Shown in pieces: positions 34,560 to 43,900 of a stretch of 64,000 nt of DNA (position 1 is its first letter; every line of letters begins with the position of its first letter). The translations under genes and the position numbers were made by a program. Under the pieces are notes generated by a model. That model was not told the DNA's origin. It ran no database searches and saw only the letters and a list, made by a program, of their open reading frames with translations. The stretch is from CAZMGV01 sp964621525 [NCBI: uncultured bacterium] (GTDB taxonomy: Bacteria; JAGRBM01), in contig CAZUMS010000022.1 in NCBI GenBank assembly GCA_964621525.1, forward strand, positions 9,323-73,322. Direction: 5' to 3'.

Positions 34560-35909
34560 ATGAGCCTGCCGCCTCTCGACGACACGATTGCCGCCATCTC
34601 CACCGCCCCCGGTGCGGCCGCCATCGGCATTGTCCGGCTGAGCGGTCCCGCGTCGGCCGCAGTTCTGGAGAAACTCACCGGAGAACCACCGGCTCCGGCG
34701 AATCACCTCGCACTCCGGCGGCTCCGTCATCCGGCCACCGGACGCGCCCTGGACGAAGCCCTCTGCGTCGTCTTCCGGGCTCCGAACAGTTTCACGGGCG
34801 AGGATATGGCCGAGATCCAGGCCCACGGGAACTGGCCGCTGCTGCTCGACATCCTCGATGCGCTCGTCTCGCTCGGCGCCCGCCGGGCAGGGCCCGGCGA
34901 GTTCACCTTCCGGGCGTTCGTGAACCGCAAGCTGGACCTCTCCCGCGCCGAAGCGGTCGCCGATCTCATTCATGCGCGTTCAGAAGAAGGGCGGCGTTCG
35001 GCCGCCGAGACTCTCGCAGGCGAACTGGCAAGGACCTACGGCCGCTGGAAAGACGCCATCCTGCGCTGGAAGGCGCTCACGGAAGTTTCCATCGATTTCA
35101 CCGACGACGTGCGCGAGGACGAAGCACCGCCCGTGCTGGCAGCGGATGTGGAACAGGTTAGGGACGAGGTCGATGCGCTGGTACGAACCTACGAGTTCGG
35201 CCGGGCGATCACAGAAGGCGTACGTATCGTGCTCGCCGGGAGCCCCAACGCCGGAAAATCGAGCCTGTTCAACCGGCTGCTTCGCGATAACCGGGCGATC
35301 GTTCACGACGAGCCGGGCACGACGCGGGACCGGATCGAGGAGTGGTGCAACCTCGGCCGTCTCCCGGCCCGGCTTGTGGACACGGCGGGGCTTCGTGAGG
35401 GAGTGGGCGGCGTCGAGGCCCAGGGGATCGCCCGCTCGCGCGAGGCCCTTGGCACGGCCGATCTCGTTCTGCATGTGGTGGACTCGACAGCCGGGCTATC
35501 GCCGGAAGATGAAGGCCTGACGGTCTCCATTCCCGCGGGCCAGAGACTCGGCATCTGGAACAAGACCGACCGCCCCGGATCAATTCCGCCGCCACCGGGC
35601 TGGCTGCCTGTCAGTGCAGTGACCGGATCCGGGATCGACCTGCTGGTCCGGGATATCGAGACCCGGTTCGCCGGATCCGGCGAACCGGCCGAGGGCGCTG
35701 TCATCACCCGCCGCCGCCACCGGGATACGCTGGAGGGAATCTCCGCATCTCTCGGACGGGCGGCCTCGCTCATGCGGGACGGGAAATCGGCCGAGATCGT
35801 TGCCGTCGAGTTTCAGACCGCTCTGCTCGGAATCGGAGAGCTGACGGGCGAGACCACCACGGAAGATCTACTCGGTAAAATCTTCGGCGAATTCTGCATC
35901 GGCAAATAA
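34560..35909 (+). CDS. mnmE: tRNA modification GTPase MnmE (TrmE)
   Basis: A 449-residue GTPase that with MnmG installs the carboxymethylaminomethyl group on U34 of certain tRNAs. The N-terminal folate-binding domain begins DTIAAISTAPGAAAIGIVRLSG; the inserted G domain has GSPNAGKSSLFN, the switch EPGTTRD, DTAGLRE and NKTD. The C-terminus ends FCIGK with the essential Cys. All key residues are present. The partner mnmG, often nearby, is not in the window. Confidence 0.96.
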   Translation: MSLPPLDDTIAAISTAPGAAAIGIVRLSGPASAAVLEKLTGEPPAPANHLALRRLRHPATGRALDEALCVVFRAPNSFTGEDMAEIQAHGNWPLLLDILDALVSLGARRAGPGEFTFRAFVNRKLDLSRAEAVADLIHARSEEGRRSAAETLAGELARTYGRWKDAILRWKALTEVSIDFTDDVREDEAPPVLAADVEQVRDEVDALVRTYEFGRAITEGVRIVLAGSPNAGKSSLFNRLLRDNRAIVHDEPGTTRDRIEEWCNLGRLPARLVDTAGLREGVGGVEAQGIARSREALGTADLVLHVVDSTAGLSPEDEGLTVSIPAGQRLGIWNKTDRPGSIPPPPGWLPVSAVTGSGIDLLVRDIETRFAGSGEPAEGAVITRRRHRDTLEGISASLGRAASLMRDGKSAEIVAVEFQTALLGIGELTGETTTEDLLGKIFGEFCIGK

Positions 35910-35949
35910 AAAGCTTCACCAAACGACCCGGACAGGCGATAATCAAGAT

Positions 35950-36663
35950 ATGATTATACTGAAGCGGATTCAGGTTTTTGCCGCCGTTTACGCACTTCTT
36001 TGCGCCGCCGCCTGCGCCAAATCCATCGACCCGAGCCAGATCCCGGAGCAGCAGGAAGGCTTCCAGGAAAATCTTGGCAAGGGCAAGGTCTACGTCTCCG
36101 CTCTGCCGATCTCCGGAGCGACGTCACGGCTCGGCAAGGTGATCGGCGTTGTCGATGCGCCCATTGATGACGTCTGGAAAGTCGTTGTCGATTATCCGTC
36201 GTACAAGGAATACATGCCGCTCGTCTGGGAAAGCGACATCGTCCGCAGCGAAGGGAACAAGGCGGACATCCGTCTTCAGTACGAAGTGAAGCCGCTGCCG
36301 GTGAAATACTGGACCGTGCTCCGGATGGCGCACAATCCACGCCTTTATCACATCGACTGGACCCAGCTCGAAGGCGACGTGAAGGAAACTTACGGGAGCT
36401 GGGATCTCGCACCGTTTCCAGGTCCCGGCGGCAAGCGCACAAAAGTGACTTACCAGCTCTACTTCGAAATCGGCAACGCAGTACTGGATACAGGGGCCGA
36501 CTGGCTCACTGAAACCGTGCTGCCTTCTGTGATCGACCGGCTCCGGAGCCGGATCAAGGAACGGGATCCGGCGCTGCTTCGCCTTCCCGATTTCGCGAAG
36601 ATCCAGGTCCGGGATGACCCTGAGATGTACAATAAGGCGATGGAAGGCGTGGAGTTGCGGTAG
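35950..36663 (+). CDS. Secreted SRPBCC/START-like domain protein
   Basis: A 237-residue protein with an N-terminal signal (IQVFAAVYALLCAAAC, possibly a lipoprotein with Cys at the end of AAAC). A START-like lipid- or ligand-binding domain follows (GVVDAPIDDVWKVVVDYPSYKEYMPLVWESDIV... LYHIDWTQLEGDVKETYGSWDLAPF... TKVTYQLYFEIG). The fold family binds hydrophobic ligands; the ligand is unknown. It is 40 bases after mnmE and probably shares its transcript. The DUF2961 gene follows 19 bases on. Confidence 0.78.
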   Translation: MIILKRIQVFAAVYALLCAAACAKSIDPSQIPEQQEGFQENLGKGKVYVSALPISGATSRLGKVIGVVDAPIDDVWKVVVDYPSYKEYMPLVWESDIVRSEGNKADIRLQYEVKPLPVKYWTVLRMAHNPRLYHIDWTQLEGDVKETYGSWDLAPFPGPGGKRTKVTYQLYFEIGNAVLDTGADWLTETVLPSVIDRLRSRIKERDPALLRLPDFAKIQVRDDPEMYNKAMEGVELR

Positions 36664-36682
36664 CACGGCGGCGGCCGGCCCC

Positions 36683-37741
36683 ATGGATCAGCTTCTCTAC
36701 CCTCCCCTTGAGCGCCGGGGCCGGTTCATCCAGCTCACGAGCTACGACAAGGGCCCGATGCCGGACCTTCCGGGCATTCTCGCCGAGTGGTCGAGGAAGT
36801 GCGTCACTCTGAAGCCTGGCGTCGAGCTTGAGGCCGCATCTGCTTCCGGCTCAGGACTCATCACGAGGATCTTCACCGGTTTTCCCGCCTGGTGGCGACC
36901 GTCGCTCTACCGGGAAATCGCGCTCAGGATCTACTGGGACGGAGAGACCAAACCGGCAGTGGAGGCTCCGCTCGGGGATTTCTTCGGCATCCACCACTGC
37001 ACCTACCGGCAGTACAGCTCACGGCTGTTCAGCATCGTGTCCGGTGGTATCGCAAGCGCCGCGCCGATGCCGTTCGGCAGGGGTTTCCGCCTGACGTTCA
37101 CGCAGGAAGGGCCGGTCCCCGTCCCGCTGTTGTTCTTCGGTCTCGGTTACTACGAACTGGACCCCGCCGATACTTCCCCTTACCGGTTCCGCTGCGAGTG
37201 GCGGCGCGATCCGCTCTGCCGGCCCGGCCAGCCGTTCACGCTGCTCGAAACCACGGGCGAAGGTTTTTATGCGGGTGTGCACCTGTCGACGCAGAACCGG
37301 GACCGGTGGCTCCGGCCGCCGCTGCATGAATGGGCGCTTCCCCGGGGGTTCGGGCTGGGGCATCTCGAGGGATGGGAAGAACTGTTCGTGGACGGCTCGG
37401 AGAAAAGCCTGCACACCGGCACCGGGCACGAGGAATATTTCAATACCGGCTGGTATTTCGCCGACGGAGCCTTCGCCGGTACCGACTGGGGATGCCTGCA
37501 CCGGAGCTATCTCACCGGGCGGACGGCCTCCTACCGGTATCACTGGCTCGACCCCATCCCGTTCAAAAAGAGTTTCCGGGCGGTGATCCACCACGGCGTG
37601 TTCGACAGCATTCCGGCAGACTACAGCTCGTGCGCCTACTGGTACCAGAAGGGTCCCGTGAACAGCGCCTACCAGATGCCATCCGCCCGGGACCGGCTCC
37701 CCCTCCCTCGCTTTGGCGCTAGGATCGGCGGCTACCGGTAA
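36683..37741 (+). CDS. DUF2961 (glycoside hydrolase family 172-like) protein
   Basis: A 352-residue protein with the family hallmarks FFGIHHCTYRQYSS, the acidic motif GTGHEEYFNTGWYF (the usual form is GTGTEDYF) and YRYHWLDPIPFKKSFRAVIHHG. Characterised members are GH172 difructose/arabinofuranan-type hydrolases that form multimers. The acidic residues in the GxEEYF motif are kept, so activity is plausible. No signal peptide, and there are no sugar genes around it, so its substrate is open. The start at 36683 follows the previous stop; the open frame upstream overlaps that gene. Confidence 0.78.
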   Translation: MDQLLYPPLERRGRFIQLTSYDKGPMPDLPGILAEWSRKCVTLKPGVELEAASASGSGLITRIFTGFPAWWRPSLYREIALRIYWDGETKPAVEAPLGDFFGIHHCTYRQYSSRLFSIVSGGIASAAPMPFGRGFRLTFTQEGPVPVPLLFFGLGYYELDPADTSPYRFRCEWRRDPLCRPGQPFTLLETTGEGFYAGVHLSTQNRDRWLRPPLHEWALPRGFGLGHLEGWEELFVDGSEKSLHTGTGHEEYFNTGWYFADGAFAGTDWGCLHRSYLTGRTASYRYHWLDPIPFKKSFRAVIHHGVFDSIPADYSSCAYWYQKGPVNSAYQMPSARDRLPLPRFGARIGGYR

Positions 37742-37813
37742 ATTCCGATTGAACCCCTAAAAACGGCAGCATAATATTTAATATTCACTTGTAGTTTTAG
37801 TTAGTTATACGAT

Positions 37814-37832
37814 TCAATCAAAAAGTGATTGA
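37814..37832. promoter_or_regulatory. Inverted repeat TCAATCA-N5-TGATTGA
   Basis: A perfect 7-bp inverted repeat in the AT-rich region upstream of the TetR gene, overlapping a -35-like TTGACG (37829-37834). It may be an additional regulator site. Confidence 0.4.
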
Positions 37833-37850
37833 CGCGCCGAGACCAGAATG

Positions 37851-37888
37851 ATACCCATGGTTAGACCGTATGGTCTAACCATGGGTAT
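37851..37888. promoter_or_regulatory. TetR operator, 17-bp perfect inverted repeat
   Basis: Arms ATACCCATGGTTAGACC and complement separated by GTAT, with core GACC-N4-GGTC. It ends 17 bases before the TetR start, downstream of the -35-like TTGACG. It therefore covers the -10/start region and would let the regulator shut off its own operon, including the transport cassette. Confidence 0.78.
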
Positions 37889-37905
37889 GATCCCTGAAGG
37901 TGCCG

Positions 37906-38514
37906 ATGCCCTCCGTCCGTTTCCAGAATCTCGACCCCGACAAGCGCGACCTCATTCTGCGCGTCGCAGCTGAGGAATTCGCCGAGCACGGCTACGAGGC
38001 CGCGTCGCTGAACCGGATCATCTCGCGCACCGGGCTCAGCAAGGGCGTCCTCTACTACTACTTCGACGACAAAAAGGACCTCTACCTCACCGTAATGGAG
38101 GACGTGGAGCGCCACTTTATCCAGCAGGTGTCCGTGCCTGACCGCATCGAAACCGTGGACGGGTTCTGGGAGAGTTTCCGCCGGCAGCGGATCGCTCCGT
38201 TCCAGACCATCCGTGAAAATCCGGTCCTCTACAGGCTGTCGCGCGAATGGGCGAAAATGCTCTCCAACCGGGAGATCGCTTCGGACCTGATGGGCAACAG
38301 CCGGATTCATGCCGGACCGCTGATCGAGGCGTTTCTCAAACTCGGCCAGCAGGTCGGGGCCGTGAGGACCGACCTGCCGATGGCGATGCTGGTGGACCTG
38401 CTGCTCAACGTGGACGGCATCGGCGGCCAGCACCTGACGGATGAATTCATGGACAAACCGGACCTCTATGCCGACAAGATCGTCGATCTGTTCCGGCGGA
38501 TGTTCCAGCCCTGA
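37906..38514 (+). CDS. TetR/AcrR-family regulator of the envelope transport cassette
   Basis: A 202-residue repressor. The N-terminal helix-turn-helix is in DLILRVAAEEFAEHGYEAASLNRIISRTGLSKGVLYYYFDDKKDLYLTV; the C-terminal part is the ligand-binding helical domain. A 17-bp palindrome just upstream is the likely autoregulatory operator. The gene is the first of six same-strand genes with small gaps, so its inducer is probably the cargo, or a stress caused by it. ATG at 37906 has GAAGG at 5-base spacing; a GTG six bases earlier is also in frame. Confidence 0.88.
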   Translation: MPSVRFQNLDPDKRDLILRVAAEEFAEHGYEAASLNRIISRTGLSKGVLYYYFDDKKDLYLTVMEDVERHFIQQVSVPDRIETVDGFWESFRRQRIAPFQTIRENPVLYRLSREWAKMLSNREIASDLMGNSRIHAGPLIEAFLKLGQQVGAVRTDLPMAMLVDLLLNVDGIGGQHLTDEFMDKPDLYADKIVDLFRRMFQP

Positions 38515-38541
38515 AGCAATAGAATACCTGAGGAGACGACC

Positions 38542-39306
38542 ATGATTTGCAGACGCTCGCTGATTCTCGGACTGACGGCTCTCGTGCTGACCGCCGGCGC
38601 AAGTCCGGTCCGTGCGGCCCCCCCGAATACCCCGAAGGAGATCCTGGATTTCCTCGACGACCTCTACCGGGCCGATTCGAGCCACGGAAAGATGTCGATG
38701 AAGGTCGTCACGGCCAACTGGAGCCGCGAACTAACCCTGGAACAGTGGACCAAGGGCAAGAAGCAGTCGCTGGTCCGCATTCTTGCTCCCCAGAAGGAAA
38801 AGGGTTCGGCCACGCTCCGCGCCGACCTCGACGTCTGGAACTTCCTGCCGAAGGTGGACCGGGTGGTGAAAATCTCCTCGTCCATGATGTCGGGCTCCTG
38901 GATGGGGAGTCACTATACGAACGACGACCTCGTGAAGCAGAGCCGCTTCGCGGACGACTTCACCTATGTGGTCTCGTTCCAGGGAAAACGTGACGGGCAC
39001 GAGATCGTCGAGCTCACCATGACCCCGAAGCCGGAGGCCGCCGTGGTATGGGGGAAGATCGTCGCCTCCTGCCGCACGGCCGACCTCATGCCTGTAAAGG
39101 TTGATTACTTCGACGAGGACCTGAAGCTGGCACGAACCATGAGCTTCAGCGACTACAAGAAGATCGGCGGGCGCCTGATCCCGGCCGTGAACCGGATGAC
39201 CCCGATGGACAAGCCGGGAGAATACACCGAGATGCAGTATCAGGAATTCGACTTCAACGTACCGGTCGAGGATTCGTTCTTCTCGCTCCGGAACCTCCAG
39301 AAGTAA
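38542..39306 (+). CDS. LolA-like outer membrane lipoprotein-sorting protein
   Basis: A 254-residue periplasmic protein. It has a signal peptide (LILGLTALVLTAGASPVRA) and the LolA-like beta fold seen in the outer membrane lipoprotein-sorting family: MSMKVVTANWSRELTLEQWTKGKKQSLVRILAPQKEKGSATLR, then DVWNFLPKVDRVVKISSSMMSGSWMGSHYTNDDL. These are shuttle proteins that carry a hydrophobic cargo across the periplasm. It is not the housekeeping lolA. Its location between a TetR gene and FtsX-type permeases makes it the carrier of this cassette. RBS GAGGAG. Confidence 0.86.
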   Translation: MICRRSLILGLTALVLTAGASPVRAAPPNTPKEILDFLDDLYRADSSHGKMSMKVVTANWSRELTLEQWTKGKKQSLVRILAPQKEKGSATLRADLDVWNFLPKVDRVVKISSSMMSGSWMGSHYTNDDLVKQSRFADDFTYVVSFQGKRDGHEIVELTMTPKPEAAVVWGKIVASCRTADLMPVKVDYFDEDLKLARTMSFSDYKKIGGRLIPAVNRMTPMDKPGEYTEMQYQEFDFNVPVEDSFFSLRNLQK

Positions 39307-39319
39307 GGAACCCTGTCCG

Positions 39320-40537
39320 ATGGATATCCGGATCTCCTGGCGCAACCTCTGGCGGAATCCCCGCCGCGCCCTGATCAGCATCTCCGCGCTGACTGCCGGC
39401 ACGATCGCGCTGATCTTCGTCCATGCCCTGTGGAACGGTTTTACCGTGGACGTCGTCGACGGCGTCACTGGACTCGGCGAAGGCGAGGTCAAGGCCCACG
39501 CACCGGGATATCTGGGCGACCGGTCGATCTACAAGACCATTGAAGATCCGGAAGCGTTGCTCGCCGCCGCTCGCGAGCACGGTTTCGATGCCGCTCCGCG
39601 GTCGATCGGCTACGGGCTGGTCGCCCGGGGGGCGAAGTCCGCCGGCGTCCAGATCGTCGGCGCCGATCCGGCAGCCGAACGGACGCTCGGCGATCTTGCC
39701 GGACACCTGAAAGAAGGTCAGTTCCTCTCCGCACAGGCAGACCGGAAGCTGGTCCTCGGCATCAAGCTGGCCAAAAGTATCGAAGCAAAAACGGGCGACG
39801 AACTGGTGATTGTGGTTCAGGCGGCCGACGGGTCGACCAGCAACGAGCTGTATCAGGTCGGGGGAATCTTCGATTCGGTCGGCGACTCGCTCGACCGAAG
39901 CGGAATCTACATGCACATCGGCGACTTCGAACCCCTGTTCGCGATGGACGGGAAAGTGCACGAAATCGCCTTCAATTCGCACGGCCGTCTCGAGCCCGGC
40001 CGGGTGGCCGAAATACTCCGGCCCGCGGCGGGGACCGCCGTCATCAGCACCTGGCGCCAGCTTTATCCCGCACTCGCCAGCATGGTGGAGATGATCATTG
40101 CCATGATCATCATCGTGCAGACCTTCTTCTACATGGCCGCCGCCCTCGGCGTGATGAACACGATGCTCATGGCCACCTACGAGCGGATTCCCGAGTTCGG
40201 AGTGATGAAAGCGCTCGGGTGCTCGCCGCTCCGGATCGTCGGGGAAGTGGCCCTCGAGGCATGGCTGCTGGGCATGGTGGGTTGCGCCATCGGAGCCGTG
40301 ATCGGTTCTTCCCTCGCAATCTATACCGGCATCCACGGGATCGACGTGAGCGGCCTGATGGAGCAGGCGATATCCGTGGCCGGAATCGCCTTTGATAATG
40401 AATGGCACCCGGTGCTGGAAGCGAAAGCGGTCTGGCACGCCGTCGCGGTGATGTGCGGGGTGGTGATCCTCTCGGCCGTCTATCCGGCCGTGAAAGCCGC
40501 CCGGACCGATCCGGTCAAGGCGATGTCGCATGTCTAG
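39320..40537 (+). CDS. ABC transporter permease, FtsX/LolC-E type (first of pair)
   Basis: A 405-residue inner-membrane permease of the type VII (MacB/LolCDE) class. One helix at the N-terminus (SISALTAGTIALIFVHALW) is followed by a large periplasmic domain (about residues 45-270). Three C-terminal helices follow, with the FtsX core MIIAMIIIVQTFFYMAAALGVMNTMLMATYERIPEFGVMKALG. The N-terminal motif WRNLWRNPRR is shared with the next gene, showing the two arose by duplication. It starts 13 bases after the LolA-like gene. Confidence 0.9.
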   Translation: MDIRISWRNLWRNPRRALISISALTAGTIALIFVHALWNGFTVDVVDGVTGLGEGEVKAHAPGYLGDRSIYKTIEDPEALLAAAREHGFDAAPRSIGYGLVARGAKSAGVQIVGADPAAERTLGDLAGHLKEGQFLSAQADRKLVLGIKLAKSIEAKTGDELVIVVQAADGSTSNELYQVGGIFDSVGDSLDRSGIYMHIGDFEPLFAMDGKVHEIAFNSHGRLEPGRVAEILRPAAGTAVISTWRQLYPALASMVEMIIAMIIIVQTFFYMAAALGVMNTMLMATYERIPEFGVMKALGCSPLRIVGEVALEAWLLGMVGCAIGAVIGSSLAIYTGIHGIDVSGLMEQAISVAGIAFDNEWHPVLEAKAVWHAVAVMCGVVILSAVYPAVKAARTDPVKAMSHV

Positions 40538-40552
40538 GAAGGAGACCGTCCC

Positions 40553-41791
40553 GTGCTGATCGCCAAACTGGCCTGGCGCAACCTCTGGCGGAATCCGCGC
40601 CGCACCCTGATTACCCTGTCGTCGATCGCGCTGGGGCTGACGACCCTCATCTGGCAGCAGACGCTCGACAAGGGCACCCACAACATGATGATCGACAAGG
40701 CGACGCGCCTCATGGCCGGTCATGTCACCGTCGAACGGAAGGGATATAACGAGACGCCCGGAACGGACCTGTTCGTTCCCTCGGTGGACGAGATTATCCG
40801 GGCGGGAAGCGGTCTCCCCGGTCTCAAGCGGTCCAAGGCGATGATCCTCGCGCAGGCGGTGGCCTCGAGCGGCAACGGATCGTCGGCCGTGAACCTGATC
40901 GGCCTCGAGCCCGAACCGGAAGCAGCTGAATCCCCGCTCGTGAAAAGCCTGATTAAGGGACGTTATCTCAAGTCCGACGACGCCCGGGGGATCTATATCG
41001 GAGCGAAACTCGCCGACCGCCTTCAGCTCGATCTCGGCAAGAAGCTGGTCATCACCACCACCGATTCCAGGGGCGAACTCTCCAGCGATCTCCTGCGGGT
41101 CGTCGGCATCTTCAAGACCAGCTCGGATGAAATGGACACCTACCTGGCCCAGGTTCCGCTCGCGGCCGCCCGGCGCATTCTCCATATGGGCCCCGACGAG
41201 GCGACCCAGGTCGGCTTCCTGCTGAAGGACACCACCTATCAGGGCGATGCGATGGAGCAGCTCCAGACGGCGCTCACCGGAAGGGACGACCTTGTTGTGC
41301 TCCCGTGGGAGAAGGAAATGCCGGAACTTGCCGGGTGGGCGGCGAGTTCGGGAGCCCTGAACCAGGCCATGCTCGCTCTGATGCAGCTGCTGGTTGGGTT
41401 CACCATTCTCAATACGATCCTGATGAGCGTGATCGAGCGGGGCCGGGAGTTCGCCATCCTGCTGGCCATGGGAACGCCGCCGGGGCTTGTCCGGCTGCAG
41501 GTGTTTTTCGAAACCATTTACCTCTCGGCCATCGGTTCGCTGGCCGGTCTTGTGCTGGGCACTCTGGCCGCCCTCTGGGGCCGGAGCCACGGCGTAGATT
41601 TCGGTGCGATCCTGAAGGACGGCATGTCGATCGGCGGCTTCGCCGCCGACATGATCGTCCACAACCACATCACCGCATCGGCGCTGGTGATCCTGCCGGC
41701 GCTGATCTTCGTCAGCACCGTCATCATCGGACTTTATCCGACTTTCCGGTCCACACGCGTGAACGTGGCCGACAGCCTCCGGGCCCGCTGA
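40553..41791 (+). CDS. ABC transporter permease, FtsX/LolC-E type (second of pair)
   Basis: A 412-residue paralogue of the preceding permease. It has WRNLWRNPRR at the N-terminus, a first helix (LITLSSIALGLTTLIW), a periplasmic domain and C-terminal helices with LLVGFTILNTILMSVIERGREFAILLAMGTPPGLVR. The pair would form a LolC/LolE-like heterodimer that extracts a lipophilic cargo from the inner membrane and hands it to the LolA-like protein. Start is GTG with AGGAGA upstream. Confidence 0.9.
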   Translation: MLIAKLAWRNLWRNPRRTLITLSSIALGLTTLIWQQTLDKGTHNMMIDKATRLMAGHVTVERKGYNETPGTDLFVPSVDEIIRAGSGLPGLKRSKAMILAQAVASSGNGSSAVNLIGLEPEPEAAESPLVKSLIKGRYLKSDDARGIYIGAKLADRLQLDLGKKLVITTTDSRGELSSDLLRVVGIFKTSSDEMDTYLAQVPLAAARRILHMGPDEATQVGFLLKDTTYQGDAMEQLQTALTGRDDLVVLPWEKEMPELAGWAASSGALNQAMLALMQLLVGFTILNTILMSVIERGREFAILLAMGTPPGLVRLQVFFETIYLSAIGSLAGLVLGTLAALWGRSHGVDFGAILKDGMSIGGFAADMIVHNHITASALVILPALIFVSTVIIGLYPTFRSTRVNVADSLRAR

Positions 41792-41802
41792 GGAGTTTAC
41801 CC

Positions 41803-42499
<697 letters not shown>

Positions 42500-42516
<17 letters not shown>

Positions 42517-43822
42517 ACGGTTACTCGCGGCGGTCTTTGCCGCCGTCTTCCTTCTGGCCGCCCCAGTGGCCGCCCTCGTCGGCGACACCGGTGAAGCGTT
42601 CGGTCTGGACGGCACCCTGCGAACGACGGCGTTCGGGCTGCGGAACTACGACAACCCGAACTTCTTCGGCCCCTCCAACAAATATGACGGGCTCTCGCAG
42701 TCGTCGCTGAGGCTCATCGCCGCCGGGCATCCCTCGGACTGGTTTTCGTTCCAGATCCACGGTCTGCAGGAACTCCGGTTCACCTCGATGCCGGTGCTTG
42801 CCGGCCAGCCGCCGCCGCTCCTGGTCCCCGTGCGCCGGTACCGGATCTTCCAGGACCAGTACAACTGGGCCGATGAGCCCGATACCGCCGCCTCGATCTC
42901 ACCCGAATGGTACAACTTCACGCTGAGCGTCGGGCCGGTGGACATCACCATCGGCCGTCAGGCGATCACTCTCGGAAAGGCGTATCTCTGGAATCCGCTG
43001 GACGTTTTCAGCCCGTTCGATCCGCAGCAGTTCGACCGCGATTACAAGCCGGGTGCCGATGCCGCCCGCGTAACGTTCTCGATCGGCGAATTTTCCGGAG
43101 TCGAAGTCATCGCCGCCGGAGGGCGTGAGCTTCTCGACATTCCCCTCTACAAGGACACCGGCCGTTCCGGCTGCGACTGGTACGGATCGGCTGTTCTGGG
43201 ACGCGCCTATACGACGGTGAAGGGTATCGACCTCTCGCTCCAGAGCGGAAAGGTCTACGGCGGGACGATGCTGGGCGGCGGTGTCGTGAGCGAGATCGGC
43301 CTCGGCATCCAGGTGCGCGGCGAAGCGGCCTACACCTGGACCCTGGATACCCGCCCCCTGTCCGCCCCCCTGCCGCCGGAGGATTTCGTCCCGGACAGCC
43401 TGCAGGCGGTCGTGAGCATCGGCCGAAAATGGGAGAACTCGCTTGATGTCGAAGCGGAGTATTACTTCAACGGTGCAGGCGAGGCGGAGAGCAATCTGGC
43501 GGTGGGACGCTTCCGGCAGCAGACCGGAGGTACCCAGCAGTGGGGCCGTAACTACGCCGGTCTCACCGCGAGCTACGAGTTTCTGCCGATCCTCACCGGC
43601 CGCATCGTCGGGATCCTGTCGATGACCGACCGCTCCGGGCTTATTCAGCCGTTTCTCACCTGGTCCCTCTCGGATGAATCCGACGTCGTCTTCGGTGCCG
43701 TCGCCGCGCTCGGCAGACGGCCCACCAATCCGCCGGTGGGCGGGCCGACTCCGCCGGCACTCCGGAGCGAATACGGTTCCTACTCGAGCTCGTTCTTCGT
43801 CCAGTTCAAGACCTACTTCTGA
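42500..43822 (+). CDS. Outer-membrane beta-barrel protein of the transport cassette
   Basis: A 440-residue protein with a signal peptide (LLAAVFAAVFLLAAPVAA) and a long run of amphipathic strands typical of porin-like barrels (FGLDGTLRTTAFGLRNYDNPNFFG, DITIGRQAITLGKAYLWNPLDVFSPF, WSLSDESDVVFGAVAALG). It ends in the aromatic KTYF typical of a BAM recognition end. The RQAI..G..YLWNPLDVFSPF motif recalls alginate/DUF1302-like barrels. It starts inside the ATPase gene, so it is translationally coupled and is probably the outer-membrane receiver or exit of the cassette. Confidence 0.82.
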
Positions 43823-43900
43823 ACACCGCCGCAAGGCTTCAGCCGGTTGAAATCCATCTCCTGATCGGCGATTTTCGCACCGCCTTGAAGGGGGATATCG

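Noticed and set aside
37814-37832. TCAATCA-N5-TGATTGA as an FNR box
   Set aside because: FNR sites read TTGAT-N4-ATCAA; here the half-sites are in the opposite orientation, so it is listed only as an unidentified inverted repeat.
41305-41802. Extended N-terminus of the LolD-like ATPase
   Set aside because: The extension lies inside the second permease gene in another frame, has no homology-like features, and the ATG at 41803 has a good ribosome site.
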